Part shown: positions 33,543-44,570 of the stretch, piece after piece
Position numbering within the stretch: position 1 is the first letter of the stretch
How the letters are laid out: each line of letters starts with the position of its first letter
Source: CAIKZZ01 sp035524495
Lineage (GTDB): Bacteria; Pseudomonadota; Gammaproteobacteria; Steroidobacterales; Steroidobacteraceae
Direction of reading: 5' to 3'
DNA: 64,000 bases
Assembly (NCBI GenBank): GCA_035524495.1
Contig: DATKOR010000025.1
Coordinates: 1-64,000, forward strand
Translations under genes and position numbers: made by a program
The notes under the pieces: model-generated
Database searches by the model: none
Told to the model about the DNA's origin: nothing
What the model saw: the letters and a program-made list of their open reading frames with translations, nothing else

Positions 33543-35162
33543 ATGCGGTTGGCAATGGTCCTCGGCATCGTCGCGCTCGGCGGCGCGGCGCTCGCGCGCG
33601 CATCGGACGCGGCTTTGCCCGATGCCGCGCTCGGGCGCGAGCTCGCAACGCTCGCGGCCGGCGGCCGCGTCGCGATCGCGGGCGAGGAGATCGTCTCGCA
33701 CGTCGCGTTGCCGCGGCTTTACGCGGCGCTCGGCGGCGGGCGCCTGTGGCAGGACCCGGCACGGTTCGCGACGCTGAAGCAGGTGGTCGCGGAATCGGCG
33801 GGCGACGGGCTGACCCCCGCCGACTATCACGCGCGCGCGCTCGAGCGGCTGGGCAGCGCCGCCGATGCGGGTGCCGACCTGCTCGCGACCGATGCGTTCG
33901 TGATGCTTCAGTACGACCTCTACCTTGGCAAGGTCGACCCGGTGACGATCGAGGCCGACTGGAACGTGCCGCGGCGCCGGCTGCGCGAGGGCCCGGCGCT
34001 CGAGTTCCTGACCCAGGCGCTCAGGAACGGCGAGATCCGTGAGTCCGTCGCGCGCGTTCGGCCGAACCACTGGCTCTACGAGCACGGCCGCGCGGCGCTC
34101 GCGCGCTACCGCGGGATCGAGGCCGCGGGCGGCTGGGGGACGGTCGCCAAGGGGCCCAAGCTCGAGCCCGGCGGCGTCGATGCGCGCGTGCCCTCGCTCA
34201 GGCGCCGGCTCGCTGCGAGCGGCGACTACGCGGGCGCGCCGAGCGACTCGACGCTCTACGACGCCGCGCTCGTCGAGGCGCTCAAGGTCTTCCAGCGGCG
34301 CCATCTCCTCAGCGACGACGGCGAGGTCGGCCCGACGACGCTGCGCGAGCTCGACGTGCCGGTCAGCGCGCGGATCGACCAGATCCGCCTCAACCTCGAG
34401 CGCGGCCGCTGGGTGCTGCACGAGATCGGCGACGGGGACCTCGTGGTCGTCGACATCGCGGGCTACGGCGTGCGCTTCCTGCGCGACCACCACACGATCT
34501 GGCGGGCGCGCGCGATCGTCGGCCAGCGCTACCGCCAGACCCCGGTGTTCGGGGCGCAGATCGAGAACATCGTCTTCAACCCGACCTGGACCGTGCCGCC
34601 CGGAATCCTCGCGCGCGACGTGTTGCCGCAGATGCAGAGGGGCGAGAACGCGCTCGCGCACAAGAAGCTCAAGGTGTTCACGCGCGACGGCGCGCCGGTC
34701 GACCCGGCGACGATCCGCTGGGCCGACTACACCGTGCAGGACTTCCCGTACGTGCTGCGCCAGGACGCGGGCGACGAGAATGCGCTCGGCCACGTCAAGA
34801 TCAACTTCCCGAACCCGTACCTCGTCTATCTGCACGACACCCCGAGCCGCTCGCTGTTCGACAAGAGCCAGCGAAACTTCAGCTCCGGGTGCATCCGGAT
34901 CGACCGGCCGCTCGAGCTCGTCGAGCTCCTGCTCGCCGACCCGGTGCGCTGGAATGCCGCGGCGATCAAGGCCGCGGTCGACGCGGGCACGACGCGCACC
35001 GTCGAGCTGACGCGCAAGGTCCCGGTGCTGCTGATCTACTGGACGGCGGACGAGGATCCGGACGGCCGGCTGGTGTTCAAGCGCGACAGCTACGGGCGCG
35101 ACGCGCGGCTGCTGCGCGCGCTCGACGCGCGCTTTCGGTTCGGCACGCGCCCGCGCCTGTGA
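33543..35162 (+). CDS. L,D-transpeptidase (YcbB/LdtD-like)
   Basis: 539-residue periplasmic peptidoglycan cross-linking enzyme. After a signal peptide (AMVLGIVALGGAALARA) come an N-terminal helical region, a peptidoglycan-binding module (RVPSLRRRLAASGDY ... ALKVFQRRHLLSDDGEVGP, about 220-280) and the catalytic YkuD domain (about 295-480). The active-site block HDTPSRSLFDKSQ-FSSGCIRI carries the nucleophile Cys and the conserved His. The fold order is that of LdtD, which makes 3-3 cross-links. A TAAGAT -10-like box sits just before the start, and an intrinsic terminator follows 80 bases after the stop. Confidence 0.92.
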   Translation: MRLAMVLGIVALGGAALARASDAALPDAALGRELATLAAGGRVAIAGEEIVSHVALPRLYAALGGGRLWQDPARFATLKQVVAESAGDGLTPADYHARALERLGSAADAGADLLATDAFVMLQYDLYLGKVDPVTIEADWNVPRRRLREGPALEFLTQALRNGEIRESVARVRPNHWLYEHGRAALARYRGIEAAGGWGTVAKGPKLEPGGVDARVPSLRRRLAASGDYAGAPSDSTLYDAALVEALKVFQRRHLLSDDGEVGPTTLRELDVPVSARIDQIRLNLERGRWVLHEIGDGDLVVVDIAGYGVRFLRDHHTIWRARAIVGQRYRQTPVFGAQIENIVFNPTWTVPPGILARDVLPQMQRGENALAHKKLKVFTRDGAPVDPATIRWADYTVQDFPYVLRQDAGDENALGHVKINFPNPYLVYLHDTPSRSLFDKSQRNFSSGCIRIDRPLELVELLLADPVRWNAAAIKAAVDAGTTRTVELTRKVPVLLIYWTADEDPDGRLVFKRDSYGRDARLLRALDARFRFGTRPRL

Positions 35163-35242
35163 CTCCCCACAAGTGAACAGGGGCCCTCGCGGGCTCAGCC
35201 CCTTGGCTAGAGCGTTGACGGCAGGTTGACATAAGCGATTCC

Positions 35243-35277
35243 GGCCCCGCCGACCGAAAGGTCCGCGGGGCCTTTTT
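35243..35277 (+). terminator. Rho-independent terminator after the L,D-transpeptidase
   Basis: GGCCCCGC and GCGGGGCC pair as the main stem; the 14-nt interior holds a smaller GACC/GGTC hairpin around GAAA. The stem is followed directly by TTTTT (35273-35277), a textbook intrinsic terminator on the plus strand. Confidence 0.92.
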
Positions 35278-35682
35278 CCTGGTGCATGGAGTGCGTCGCC
35301 ACCCCCGCATGCAGCCGGGAGGGGAAATCGCGGGGTTCGATCCTGCGGCCAGGAAGCCGACGTTCGCGCCGATCGGTCGGGGCCGGGTCGTGACTGGCAC
35401 GATTCTCGGCGGCAGGCGAGTCGGTCGCGACGGGTTGTCAGCGCAACTCCGCGGGTTGCCGCAACGGCCGTCGTCTGCGGGCTCCCACCCCGGCTGACTC
35501 ACGCGACCCACCAGCGGCGAATGGTTCGCCAATCTTTACCCGCCGCGCGCCGCCAGAATCGCCACCCTAGTGCCGTCACGGTGCCTACGCCACGACGTGG
35601 GACGACGCGTCCAGCATGGACCGGATGAGGAGTAGGCTCGTGTACTGGAGGCGACAGTAGCGACACCAACAAGGAGGGGACA
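35278..35682. other. Gene-free stretch upstream of the PEBP gene
   Basis: 405 bases with no supported gene. Composition drifts away from the very GC-rich surroundings toward the right end. A segment at 35330-35346 resembles an isolated tRNA T arm but has no matching acceptor, D or anticodon arm. The last 20 bases provide AAGGAGGGG, a very strong ribosome binding site for the next gene. Confidence 0.5.
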
Positions 35683-36327
35683 ATGAAAGCGTACGGAATG
35701 AGCCGCACACTACATTTTGTGGGCAAGTGTCTGGGCTTCTGCGTTCTGATCGCCGGGATATTCAGTGCCGCGAACGCCCTCGGCGACGATCACTTTCGCG
35801 TGACCAGTTCGACGTACGCCAACAACAGCGTGCTGCCGATCAGCATGATCGACAATTTCGTCAGCGGTACGACGAACGCGTGCTCCGTGGATGGCAGCGC
35901 CGGCGGGAACCAGTCGCCGGAGGTGTCGTGGACTCACGCTCCGTGGGGAACGCACAGCTTCGTCGTCGTGATGTTCGACGTGACGGCGTCGTTCACGCAC
36001 TGGGGGATGTACAACATTCCGACATGGACGAGCAGCCTGCCCGCCGGCGCGGGAGCTGCCGGCAGCACATACGGCGCACAGGTCTACAACGATTTCTATG
36101 ACCAGAGTTATGACGGGCCCTGTCCACCGGTCGGTGTGCAACCCTTCAGTCACAAGTACGTGCTGACGGTTTACGCGCTCGACCAGGAGTTGAAGTTGCC
36201 GTCGTCGGCCAACTTCCCGCCGTACGCGGAGACGCTGTGGTATGCCCTCCTCAAGGCCGCCGAGGGGGGCCACGTCCTGGCGACCGCCAGCATCAACGGA
36301 TTCTATTCGGCGACCCCATCGCCCTGA
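35683..36327 (+). CDS. Exported YbhB/YbcL (PEBP) family protein
   Basis: 214 residues with a strong Shine-Dalgarno (AAGGAGGGGACA). A signal-like segment (GFCVLIAGIFSAANALG) precedes a Raf-kinase-inhibitor-like fold: FRVTSSTYANNSVLP, GGNQSPEVSWTHAPWGTHSF, FTHWGMYNIP and HKYVLTVYALDQELKLP. These correspond to the phosphatidylethanolamine-binding protein family; bacterial members have no settled function. Codon third positions are visibly less GC-rich than in neighbouring genes, which suggests later acquisition or weaker codon selection. Confidence 0.88.
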   Translation: MKAYGMSRTLHFVGKCLGFCVLIAGIFSAANALGDDHFRVTSSTYANNSVLPISMIDNFVSGTTNACSVDGSAGGNQSPEVSWTHAPWGTHSFVVVMFDVTASFTHWGMYNIPTWTSSLPAGAGAAGSTYGAQVYNDFYDQSYDGPCPPVGVQPFSHKYVLTVYALDQELKLPSSANFPPYAETLWYALLKAAEGGHVLATASINGFYSATPSP

Positions 36328-36686
36328 ATTGAATACGCGGGCGCGGCGCGGACAGCGGTGAAGAGTCGCTATCGACTCGCGACTTCAGCCAGCCGACGCT
36401 GCAGCATCGGGGTGCGAGGCGGGACGCGGATTCTGCTGGGCAGCCGCATCGCGACGCTCACTCGTCCGCGACGAGGCGAAAGCCGGACTGGCACACGCAT
36501 CGGGCAGCTGAGCCGATGCGTGGGCCAGCGGTTTGTGGTCGGCGCCAAGTGCTGTTTCAACGAGGATGCTTGTGAGCCGTAAGTCTCTGACTTACGGAGC
36601 AGAATGAGATCTTCTAGACGCCCATATCAATAATTTGGCCGAGGGGCTGGCCTCGCGGGTCCCTGATCATCGCCGATGCGGCGCGC
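36328..36686. other. Gene-free stretch between the PEBP and PEP-CTERM genes
   Basis: 359 bases of lower GC content with no convincing gene. A 74-codon reading frame at 36358-36582 is Arg/Ser-rich and lacks a ribosome binding site. The notable element is the perfect inverted repeat at 36577-36597. The stretch CATATCAATAATTTGG near 36630 is the most AT-rich in the vicinity. Confidence 0.5.
36577..36597. repeat. Perfect 9-bp inverted repeat with 3-nt loop
   Basis: CCGTAAGTC-TCT-GACTTACGG. It could be a transcript-end hairpin, since it lies downstream of both convergent genes, although no T tract follows on the plus strand (AGCAGAATG), or a protein-binding palindrome. It stands out because the surrounding 300 bases hold no gene. 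Confidence 0.7.
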
Positions 36687-37481
36687 TCAGGCGCGGACCG
36701 GACGGCGGCGCATCGCGAAGCCCGCGCCCAGGAGCCCGAGGCCGAGCAGCCCCATCGTGCCCGGCTCCGGCACCGAGTAGTCGCCCTGAATCGTGTCGTT
36801 GCCGCAGGTCATGTTCCAGCTGAGCCCGAGGTCGCTGAAGCTGCCGAGCGAGGACAGGTCGATCGTGTAGGTGATGTAGCCGCCGGTGCCGGCGTGCGAG
36901 AAGTCGGCGCTGCCCGTGCTGACCAGCGTGCCGCCGCTGATGCCCGTCGCCTGGCCGCTGCGGTAGATCCAGTTGTTCGGGTTCGCCGAGCCGTACACCT
37001 GGTCGGTGGTCAGGATGTTCGAGTTGTTGACCGCGTAGAGGTTGCCGTTCGAGTCGACCGCGAAGTTCCACTGCGTGCCGGTGTGCGCCAGGTTGTCGCA
37101 GGCGTAGCTGCTGAGCGCCTGGGCCGCCGTCGCGTTGCAGCCGCTCCACACGGTGGTGTCGGGGTGCCAGCCGGTCGTGCTCAGGAACAGGTCGCCGTAG
37201 GTCGTACCGTCGATGCCGCCCGAGTAGTTCGTGCTGATCGTCACGACCAGGTTATTGCCCACCTGGCTGACGTTCATGTTCTGGATGTCGAACGCCGTCG
37301 TGGTCGGGTCCTCGATCACGTCGCGGTTTGCATAGCCCGGATAGGGCGATGCGCTGTTCGTGCTCGACGAGTAGATCCCGGGCTGGGCGCCCCAGTAGTT
37401 GTCCTGGATCGTCACCGCGCTCGCCGCAGAGGCCGCGAGCAGCGTCGTCGCCGTCGAAAGGAGCTTCAAAGCCGTCTTCAT
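36687..37481 (-). CDS. PEP-CTERM sorting-domain protein
   Basis: 264-residue exported protein. A signal peptide (LLSTATTLLAASAASA) leads to a Ser/Thr/Asn/Gly-rich, presumably beta-structured body (TIQDNYWGAQPGIYSSSTNS, IQGDYS). The C-terminus is the full PEP-CTERM signal: VPEPGTMGLLGLGLLGAGFAM, then RRRPVRA. Such proteins are cleaved by exosortase (EpsH) and released or anchored at the outer surface, usually together with exopolysaccharide. The exosortase is not in the window. A sigma-54-type promoter lies upstream. Cys pairs (SGCNATAAQALSSYAC) may form disulfides. Confidence 0.93.
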   Translation of the reverse strand: MKTALKLLSTATTLLAASAASAVTIQDNYWGAQPGIYSSSTNSASPYPGYANRDVIEDPTTTAFDIQNMNVSQVGNNLVVTISTNYSGGIDGTTYGDLFLSTTGWHPDTTVWSGCNATAAQALSSYACDNLAHTGTQWNFAVDSNGNLYAVNNSNILTTDQVYGSANPNNWIYRSGQATGISGGTLVSTGSADFSHAGTGGYITYTIDLSSLGSFSDLGLSWNMTCGNDTIQGDYSVPEPGTMGLLGLGLLGAGFAMRRRPVRA

Positions 37482-37526
37482 GTCGGTCGCATCCAGATGT
37501 CGTGTGAACGGAGCACCGTGGATAAA

Positions 37527-37541
37527 GCAAGGTTCGGGCCA
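37527..37541 (-). promoter_or_regulatory. Sigma-54 (RpoN) promoter of the PEP-CTERM gene
   Basis: Read on the minus strand, TGGCCCGAACCTTGC matches the consensus TGGCACG-N4-TTGC at every fixed position but one, with the exact -24 GG / -12 GC spacing. The inferred transcription start is near 37515, giving a leader of about 34 bases to the ATG at 37481. PEP-CTERM genes are known to be regulated by the RpoN/PrsK/PrsR system, which fits. Confidence 0.8.
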
Positions 37542-37787
37542 AGCGGATGATTGTTATTCAAAAACAATGAGTTATGAGCACGTTGCTCTCTGGTCCTCGG
37601 CTCTGGGGACGGCGACGGTCGTTCCGTGTAAAGCCGGTCGACGCCGGCGCCCGGCGGAGGGTTCTGCCGGCGGGAATCTGTGACGGACGTCACGATCCGG
37701 GTCGGGCCGCGCCCGTCGCCCGCGGTGATCCGAAATGCCGGGCGGCGCAGGCTTCGGGCAGGGCTGTAAGGAATCCCGACAGGCGCC

Positions 37788-38993
37788 CTACGCGCGAACC
37801 AGGCCGCTCGCGGCGCGAATCCGCTCGCTGCCCGGGAAGACGTCGGCGAGCGCGCGCGAGGGCACGTGCAGGTGATCGGCGAGCAGGCCCTTGGCGATCG
37901 CGCGCAGGTCGGTCGTCGGCCGCAGGTCGCGGCCCTCGTAACGGGCGCGGGACGAGAGCCCCGGCCAGTCGGCGTACACCCGACCGCCCGCGACCGCGCC
38001 GCCGACGACGAGCGCCGCGGCACCCGTGCCATGGTCGGTGCCGCGCGTGCCGTTGACCTCGACCGTGCGGCCGAACTCGGTGCAGACGAGCACCGCGCTG
38101 CTCGACCACGCATCGGCGAGCCCGCCGCGCAGCGCGCCGAGCACCTGGTCGAGCGCGCGCAGGCGCGTCGCGAGCTGGCCGTCCGCGCCGCCCTCGCCCG
38201 CGTGCGTGTCCCAGCCGCCGGCGTCCATGACCGCGACGCGCGGCCCGTCGGTGGCCGCGAGCATGCGTCCCGCCGTCTCGGCGATCGCCTTCAGGCGCTC
38301 GACGTTGCCGCCGCGCGCCATCTTCCTCTGCGCGCCGGCGTCGGCGCCGTCCTCGTCGGCGAGCGCGCCGATCCGCGTCGCCTCGTCGAGGCGCGCCGAC
38401 AGCGTCGCGTCGTTCGAGTACAGGTCCCGGAGCCGCGACACGAGCTCCGGCTCGACCTCCGGGAGCGCCGACGGCGCCCACGAACCGACCGGCGCCGAGC
38501 CGCGCAGGATCAGCGGCACGTTCTGGCCGAGCGCGAGGCCCTGGCCGGCGGACGCGGGGAGCGCCGCGAGCGCGCGGTTGAGCCAGCCGCTCGCCGCGCC
38601 CGACGGGTGCTCGCCGCCGCTCTCGAGCACGTTCTGGCCGTCGAAGTGCGAGCGCTCGCGGTAGGGAGAGGCGGTCGCGTGCACGACGAGGAGCTCGCGC
38701 GCGAGCCAGCGCTCGTGCAGGCCCTCGAGCGAGGGGTGCAGGCCGAAGAAGCCGTCGAGTTCGAGGGCGCCCTTCGCGGCACCCGGGCGCGCGATCGCGA
38801 GCGGCCCGCGCGCCGGCGCGTAGGCGTCGTCGCCGTACGGCGGCACGGCCGTCAGTCCATCGAGCGCGCCGCGCAGGATCACGACGACAAAGCGCGCGCT
38901 GCCGCCCGCGCCCGCGAAACTGATGCCAGGGAGCGCGCCCAGGAGCGCGCCCGCCCCCAGGCCCCATCTCAGGACGTCGCGGCGGCTCGGCAT
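37788..38993 (-). CDS. DUF1501 family protein (Tat-exported)
   Basis: 401 residues. The start at 38993 is preferred over the ATG at 38999 because AGAGGAG lies 6 bases before it but abuts the other. A Tat signal (SRRDVLRWGLGAGALLGALP) precedes a sulfatase/alkaline-phosphatase-like core: VVVILRGALDGLTAVPPYGD, then AVMDAGGWDTHAGEG and VCTEFGRTVEVNGTRGTDHG (the typical FGRT-x-N-x-x-GTDHG motif). The function is unknown; DUF1501 genes regularly pair with DUF1800 genes, as here, where the upstream DUF1800 stop overlaps this start region. Confidence 0.9.
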   Translation of the reverse strand: MPSRRDVLRWGLGAGALLGALPGISFAGAGGSARFVVVILRGALDGLTAVPPYGDDAYAPARGPLAIARPGAAKGALELDGFFGLHPSLEGLHERWLARELLVVHATASPYRERSHFDGQNVLESGGEHPSGAASGWLNRALAALPASAGQGLALGQNVPLILRGSAPVGSWAPSALPEVEPELVSRLRDLYSNDATLSARLDEATRIGALADEDGADAGAQRKMARGGNVERLKAIAETAGRMLAATDGPRVAVMDAGGWDTHAGEGGADGQLATRLRALDQVLGALRGGLADAWSSSAVLVCTEFGRTVEVNGTRGTDHGTGAAALVVGGAVAGGRVYADWPGLSSRARYEGRDLRPTTDLRAIAKGLLADHLHVPSRALADVFPGSERIRAASGLVRA

Positions 38994-38995
38994 TC

Positions 38996-40423
38996 TCATC
39001 TCCTCTGGAATTCCGGGCTCATCAAGAGCAGCGAGAGCGCCTGCGAGCCCGAGGCGGCGCGCGACAGCGCCGTGCGCGTGTGCTCGCTCGCGAGCGGCCC
39101 GAGCGCAGCCTCGAGGGTCGCAGCCGCGGGGTGCGACTCGCCGACGCGCTCGGCGAGCGCGACGCTCCACTCGATGCGCTTCATCAGCGCATCGGCGCCG
39201 TCCCAGTCCTGCGCCCGGTCCGGCCAGCCGGCCGGGGACCCCGGACTGTAGTGCCGCTGGCCGAGCACCTCGAAGCCCGCGAGCAGCGCCTTCTGCTCGG
39301 CCGGCACGACGCCGAGCGAGCGCAGCGAGGAGTACACGAACTCGGCCGGCGTCTTGAACTTCTGCGGCGTCGGCGCCCAGGCGCCGTCCCAGTGCACGAG
39401 CGCGGCGTAGACGGTCGGCAGGTCGCCATCGCTCGAGCGGTACGCGTGCGAGAGCGTCTCGACGAGCGCCGGCGGCGGGTCGTCGGCGACGAAATGCCGC
39501 GCGAGTTTCACCGCGAGGTGGTGCGCGGTGGAGGGGTGCGCCGCGAGGTCGCTGAGCACCGCCTGGCCCTGCTCGAACCCGCCCTCGGCGTAGCGCCGCC
39601 CGAGCACGGTCTGGGCGCCCGGCTGGTGCAGGTTGCCGCGGAACTGGAACGTCCCCGGCGTTCCGGATGCGAGCCGCCCCTGGCCGCCGCCGATCGACCA
39701 GCCGGTGATGACCGCGGCGAAGCGCGTCACGTCGGCCTGCGTGTAGCCGCCGTCGACGCCGAGCGTGTGCAGCTCGAGGATCTCGCGCGCCAGGTTCTCG
39801 TTGAGGCCGGTCCTGGCCTTCGGCGCGGCGCCGAAGCGGCGGCGACGGTTGGCGCGTTCACCGAGGTCCGAGTCGGGCCCGACCGACTGCTGGTTGTCGA
39901 GGTAGGTGATCATCGCCGGGTGCGTCTCGACCGCGAGCAGCATGTCGGCGAAGCGCCCGCAGACGTGCGGCCGGATCACCTCGTTCTCGAGCGCGCCGGC
40001 GGTCCCGAGGCAGATCGGCTTGTCGACCGAGACCGCGAAGTGGTTGGTCCAGAACTGCACCAGGCGCTCGCGGAACGACTGCGTCGTCGCGAGCGCGACC
40101 TTGGTGCGCGCCGCGGCCTGCGCGAGGTAGTGCGGCAGCAGCACCTCGCGGACCCGGTTGGCGACCTTCTGCACGGGATCGCCGCCCTCGGCGCGCGCCG
40201 CGGTCTTGCGGGCCTCGCGCTGCTCCTCGCGCGCGGCGAGGAACTGCGCGAGCACCTGCGAGCCGGGCGCCAGGCCCGCGAGCTCCGCCGGCAGCGGCGC
40301 GCGCCGGTCGAGCTGCGCGAGCAGCCAGCCGCGCGGATCCGAGGATGCGGCCGCGAGCTCGCCCGGACGGGCGCCATAGCCGAAGCGGCTCACGGCGATT
40401 GCGGCATCGAGCTCGGCGGTCAT
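38996..40423 (-). CDS. DUF1800 family protein
   Basis: 475 residues from the ATG after GGAGGAG. Family features include AVSRFGYGARPGELAA at the N-terminus, LVQFWTNHFAVSVDKP, LARHFVADDPPPALVETL and a C-terminal GSQALSLLLMSPEFQRR. The segment NENLAREILELHTLGVDGGY with VTRFAAVITGW is diagnostic. No signal peptide is visible; its DUF1501 partner carries a Tat signal and might co-export it. The biochemical role is unknown. It lies 70 bases downstream of the NlpC/P60 gene. Confidence 0.9.
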   Translation of the reverse strand: MTAELDAAIAVSRFGYGARPGELAAASSDPRGWLLAQLDRRAPLPAELAGLAPGSQVLAQFLAAREEQREARKTAARAEGGDPVQKVANRVREVLLPHYLAQAAARTKVALATTQSFRERLVQFWTNHFAVSVDKPICLGTAGALENEVIRPHVCGRFADMLLAVETHPAMITYLDNQQSVGPDSDLGERANRRRRFGAAPKARTGLNENLAREILELHTLGVDGGYTQADVTRFAAVITGWSIGGGQGRLASGTPGTFQFRGNLHQPGAQTVLGRRYAEGGFEQGQAVLSDLAAHPSTAHHLAVKLARHFVADDPPPALVETLSHAYRSSDGDLPTVYAALVHWDGAWAPTPQKFKTPAEFVYSSLRSLGVVPAEQKALLAGFEVLGQRHYSPGSPAGWPDRAQDWDGADALMKRIEWSVALAERVGESHPAAATLEAALGPLASEHTRTALSRAASGSQALSLLLMSPEFQRR

Positions 40424-40493
40424 GGCGGTTCGCTCCTCCACTGGTCGCGAACGTCGGCGGCCGGCCGGCGTTGACAGGGTTCTGTGCGGCCCG

Positions 40494-40961
40494 TCACTGT
40501 CCGGCGACGCGCCCGCCGCCGGCGTAGCCCAGGATGAAGTACGGCGCATCGAGGCGTGCGCGCTCGACGCGCCGTCCGGTCCCCGGGGCGTGCACGAACT
40601 CGCCGCCACCAACGTAGATGCCGACGTGGTCCTCGGGGGACGAGAAGAACACGAGGTCTCCGGGCGCGAGCGCCGCGACCGGTACGCGTGCCGCGAAGCT
40701 GCGCTGCTCAGCCGCGGTGCGCGGCAGCGCGACGCCGAGCTCGCCGTAGACGTAGACGACGAGGCCGCTGCAGTCGAAGCCGTCGGGCGTCGTGCCGCCG
40801 GGGCGATACGGCGTGCCGACCAGCCGGTCGGCGAGCGCGGCCGCGCGCGCGCCGAGCGCCTCGGTGCGCGGCAGTTCGGCGCGCGGCACGTCCGCGCGTC
40901 GGGGAGCCGCCGCGCAGCCGCAGAGCGCGAGCGCAAGGCCCAGGACCGCGACGAGGCGCAT
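40494..40961 (-). CDS. NlpC/P60 (C40) family lipoprotein
   Basis: 155 residues. A lipoprotein signal (LGLALALCGC, Cys 16) is followed by an NlpC/P60 papain-like domain with the catalytic Cys 64 in GFDCSGLVVYVYGELGVALP, His 112 in DHVGIYVGGG and a further His 124 in FVHAP. The family cleaves D-gamma-glutamyl bonds in peptidoglycan stem peptides, so this is a likely periplasmic or outer-membrane cell-wall hydrolase. It lies 36 bases downstream of lon on the same strand and may be read through from it. Confidence 0.92.
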   Translation of the reverse strand: MRLVAVLGLALALCGCAAAPRRADVPRAELPRTEALGARAAALADRLVGTPYRPGGTTPDGFDCSGLVVYVYGELGVALPRTAAEQRSFAARVPVAALAPGDLVFFSSPEDHVGIYVGGGEFVHAPGTGRRVERARLDAPYFILGYAGGGRVAGQ

Positions 40962-40997
40962 ACGCCCCGAGTCTAGCGCGGCCCCGGGCGCCCGAGC

Positions 40998-43391
<2,394 letters not shown>

Positions 43392-43421
43392 GCAGGAATC
43401 CTGGTGGGGGTTAGGGCCTGC

Positions 43422-43447
43422 ATGGGGCCGGTGCAGGCGCTTTGCAA
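43422..43447 (-). promoter_or_regulatory. lon: Candidate sigma-32 (heat-shock) promoter of lon
   Basis: On the minus strand TTGCAAA is followed after 13 bases by CCCCATGC, close to the RpoH consensus CTTGAAA-N(11-16)-CCCCATNT (5 of 6 core -35 bases, all of CCCCAT). The predicted start point is near 43415, 24 bases before the lon ATG. lon is a classic heat-shock gene, which supports the reading. Confidence 0.6.
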
Positions 43448-43502
43448 CCGTGGCGGGAGTGCCACGCCACGCAGGGCCGATCTGGGGCCGCCGGGCGCCG
43501 GC

Positions 43503-44420
43503 TTAAAGGGCGCCGGGCGGCCGCCGGTACCAGTAGGCGGCCAGCGCCGATCCCGACAGGTTGTGCCAGATGCTGAAGAGCGCCCCCGGGAGCGCCGCGG
43601 CGGCCGAGAAGACCTTGAGCGCGAGCGCGACCGCGAGCCCCGAGTTCTGCATGCCGACCTCGATCGCGATCGTGCGCGCGCTCGCCTCGTCGGCACGCGC
43701 GAGCCGGGCGAGGCCGTAGCCCGCCACGAGCCCGATGCTGTTGTGCAGCACCACGGCCGTGACGACCGCCGGACCCGCGCCGGCCAGCCGGGGCGCGTTG
43801 AGCCCGACGATGACGGCGATCGCAACCGTGATCGCCCCGGCCGAGAGGAGCGGCAGCAGGGGCAGGAGGCGCGCGACGCGCCCGCCGAGCAGCCGCCGGC
43901 CCAGCATCCCGATGAGCACCGGCCCGACCGCGACCTCGGCGACGGAGCGCATCAGCTCTCCCGCCGGCACCGGCACGCGCGCACCGACCAACAGCCACAC
44001 GATCGCGGGCAGCAGGACGACCGCGAGCAGCGTCGACACCGCGGTCATCGTGACCGACAGCGCGACGTTGCCGCGCGCGAGGTAGCTGATGACGTTCGAG
44101 GCCGTGCCCGCGCTCGTCGCGCCGACGAGCACGACGCCGACCGCCGTCTGGTCGTCGAGGGCGAGCAGGCGGATGAGGAGCCACGATGCGGCCGGCATCA
44201 CGGTGTAGTGCAGCGAGACGCCGAGCACGACGAGGCGCGGGGCGCGCACGATCGCCGCGAAGTCCGCGGGCGTCAGCGTGAGTCCCATGCCGAGCATCAC
44301 GACGACCAGCAGCGGCACGATCGCGCCGCCCAGGTGCCGAAACGGGCCGGGAACGAGGTAGGCGCCCACGGCGAGCGCGAGCACCGCAAGCGGGAAGCAG
44401 CGGGCCACGGCGCCGTGCAT
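43503..44420 (-). CDS. Bile acid:sodium symporter (BASS) family transporter
   Basis: 305 residues with about ten membrane helices from the ATG at 44420. Family motifs are MLGMGLTLTPADFAAI (helices 2-3), VLVGATSAGTASNVISYLARG and AIEVGMQNSGLAVALALKVF, the last containing the sodium-site Glu and Gln. Members import organic anions such as pyruvate, pantothenate or sulfated compounds with sodium. It is divergent from the hydroxyproline epimerase gene; a link in substrate is possible but unproven. Confidence 0.9.
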   Translation of the reverse strand: MHGAVARCFPLAVLALAVGAYLVPGPFRHLGGAIVPLLVVVMLGMGLTLTPADFAAIVRAPRLVVLGVSLHYTVMPAASWLLIRLLALDDQTAVGVVLVGATSAGTASNVISYLARGNVALSVTMTAVSTLLAVVLLPAIVWLLVGARVPVPAGELMRSVAEVAVGPVLIGMLGRRLLGGRVARLLPLLPLLSAGAITVAIAVIVGLNAPRLAGAGPAVVTAVVLHNSIGLVAGYGLARLARADEASARTIAIEVGMQNSGLAVALALKVFSAAAALPGALFSIWHNLSGSALAAYWYRRPPGAL

Positions 44421-44570
44421 CGCCCCATTGTCGCCAATCGGCTGCGCTGCGGCGCGCCTCTTGGCAGCGGCGGCGCCGATGGCGCAGGATCCGCCGTCCA
44501 GCCGAACGGAGACCCCCCATGGATTGCCCACGGGCGCCCTGCGCCCGCCCCGTGCCCCGGAGGCCGACCC

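Noticed and set aside
35330..35346. tRNA T-arm-like element GCGGG-GTTCGAT-CCTGC
   Set aside because: No D arm, anticodon arm or acceptor can be found around it, so it is probably coincidence in GC-rich DNA.
36358..36582. 74-codon plus-strand ORF after the PEBP gene
   Set aside because: Arg/Ser-rich, no ribosome binding site, no similarity I can recognise, and overlapping the palindrome region.
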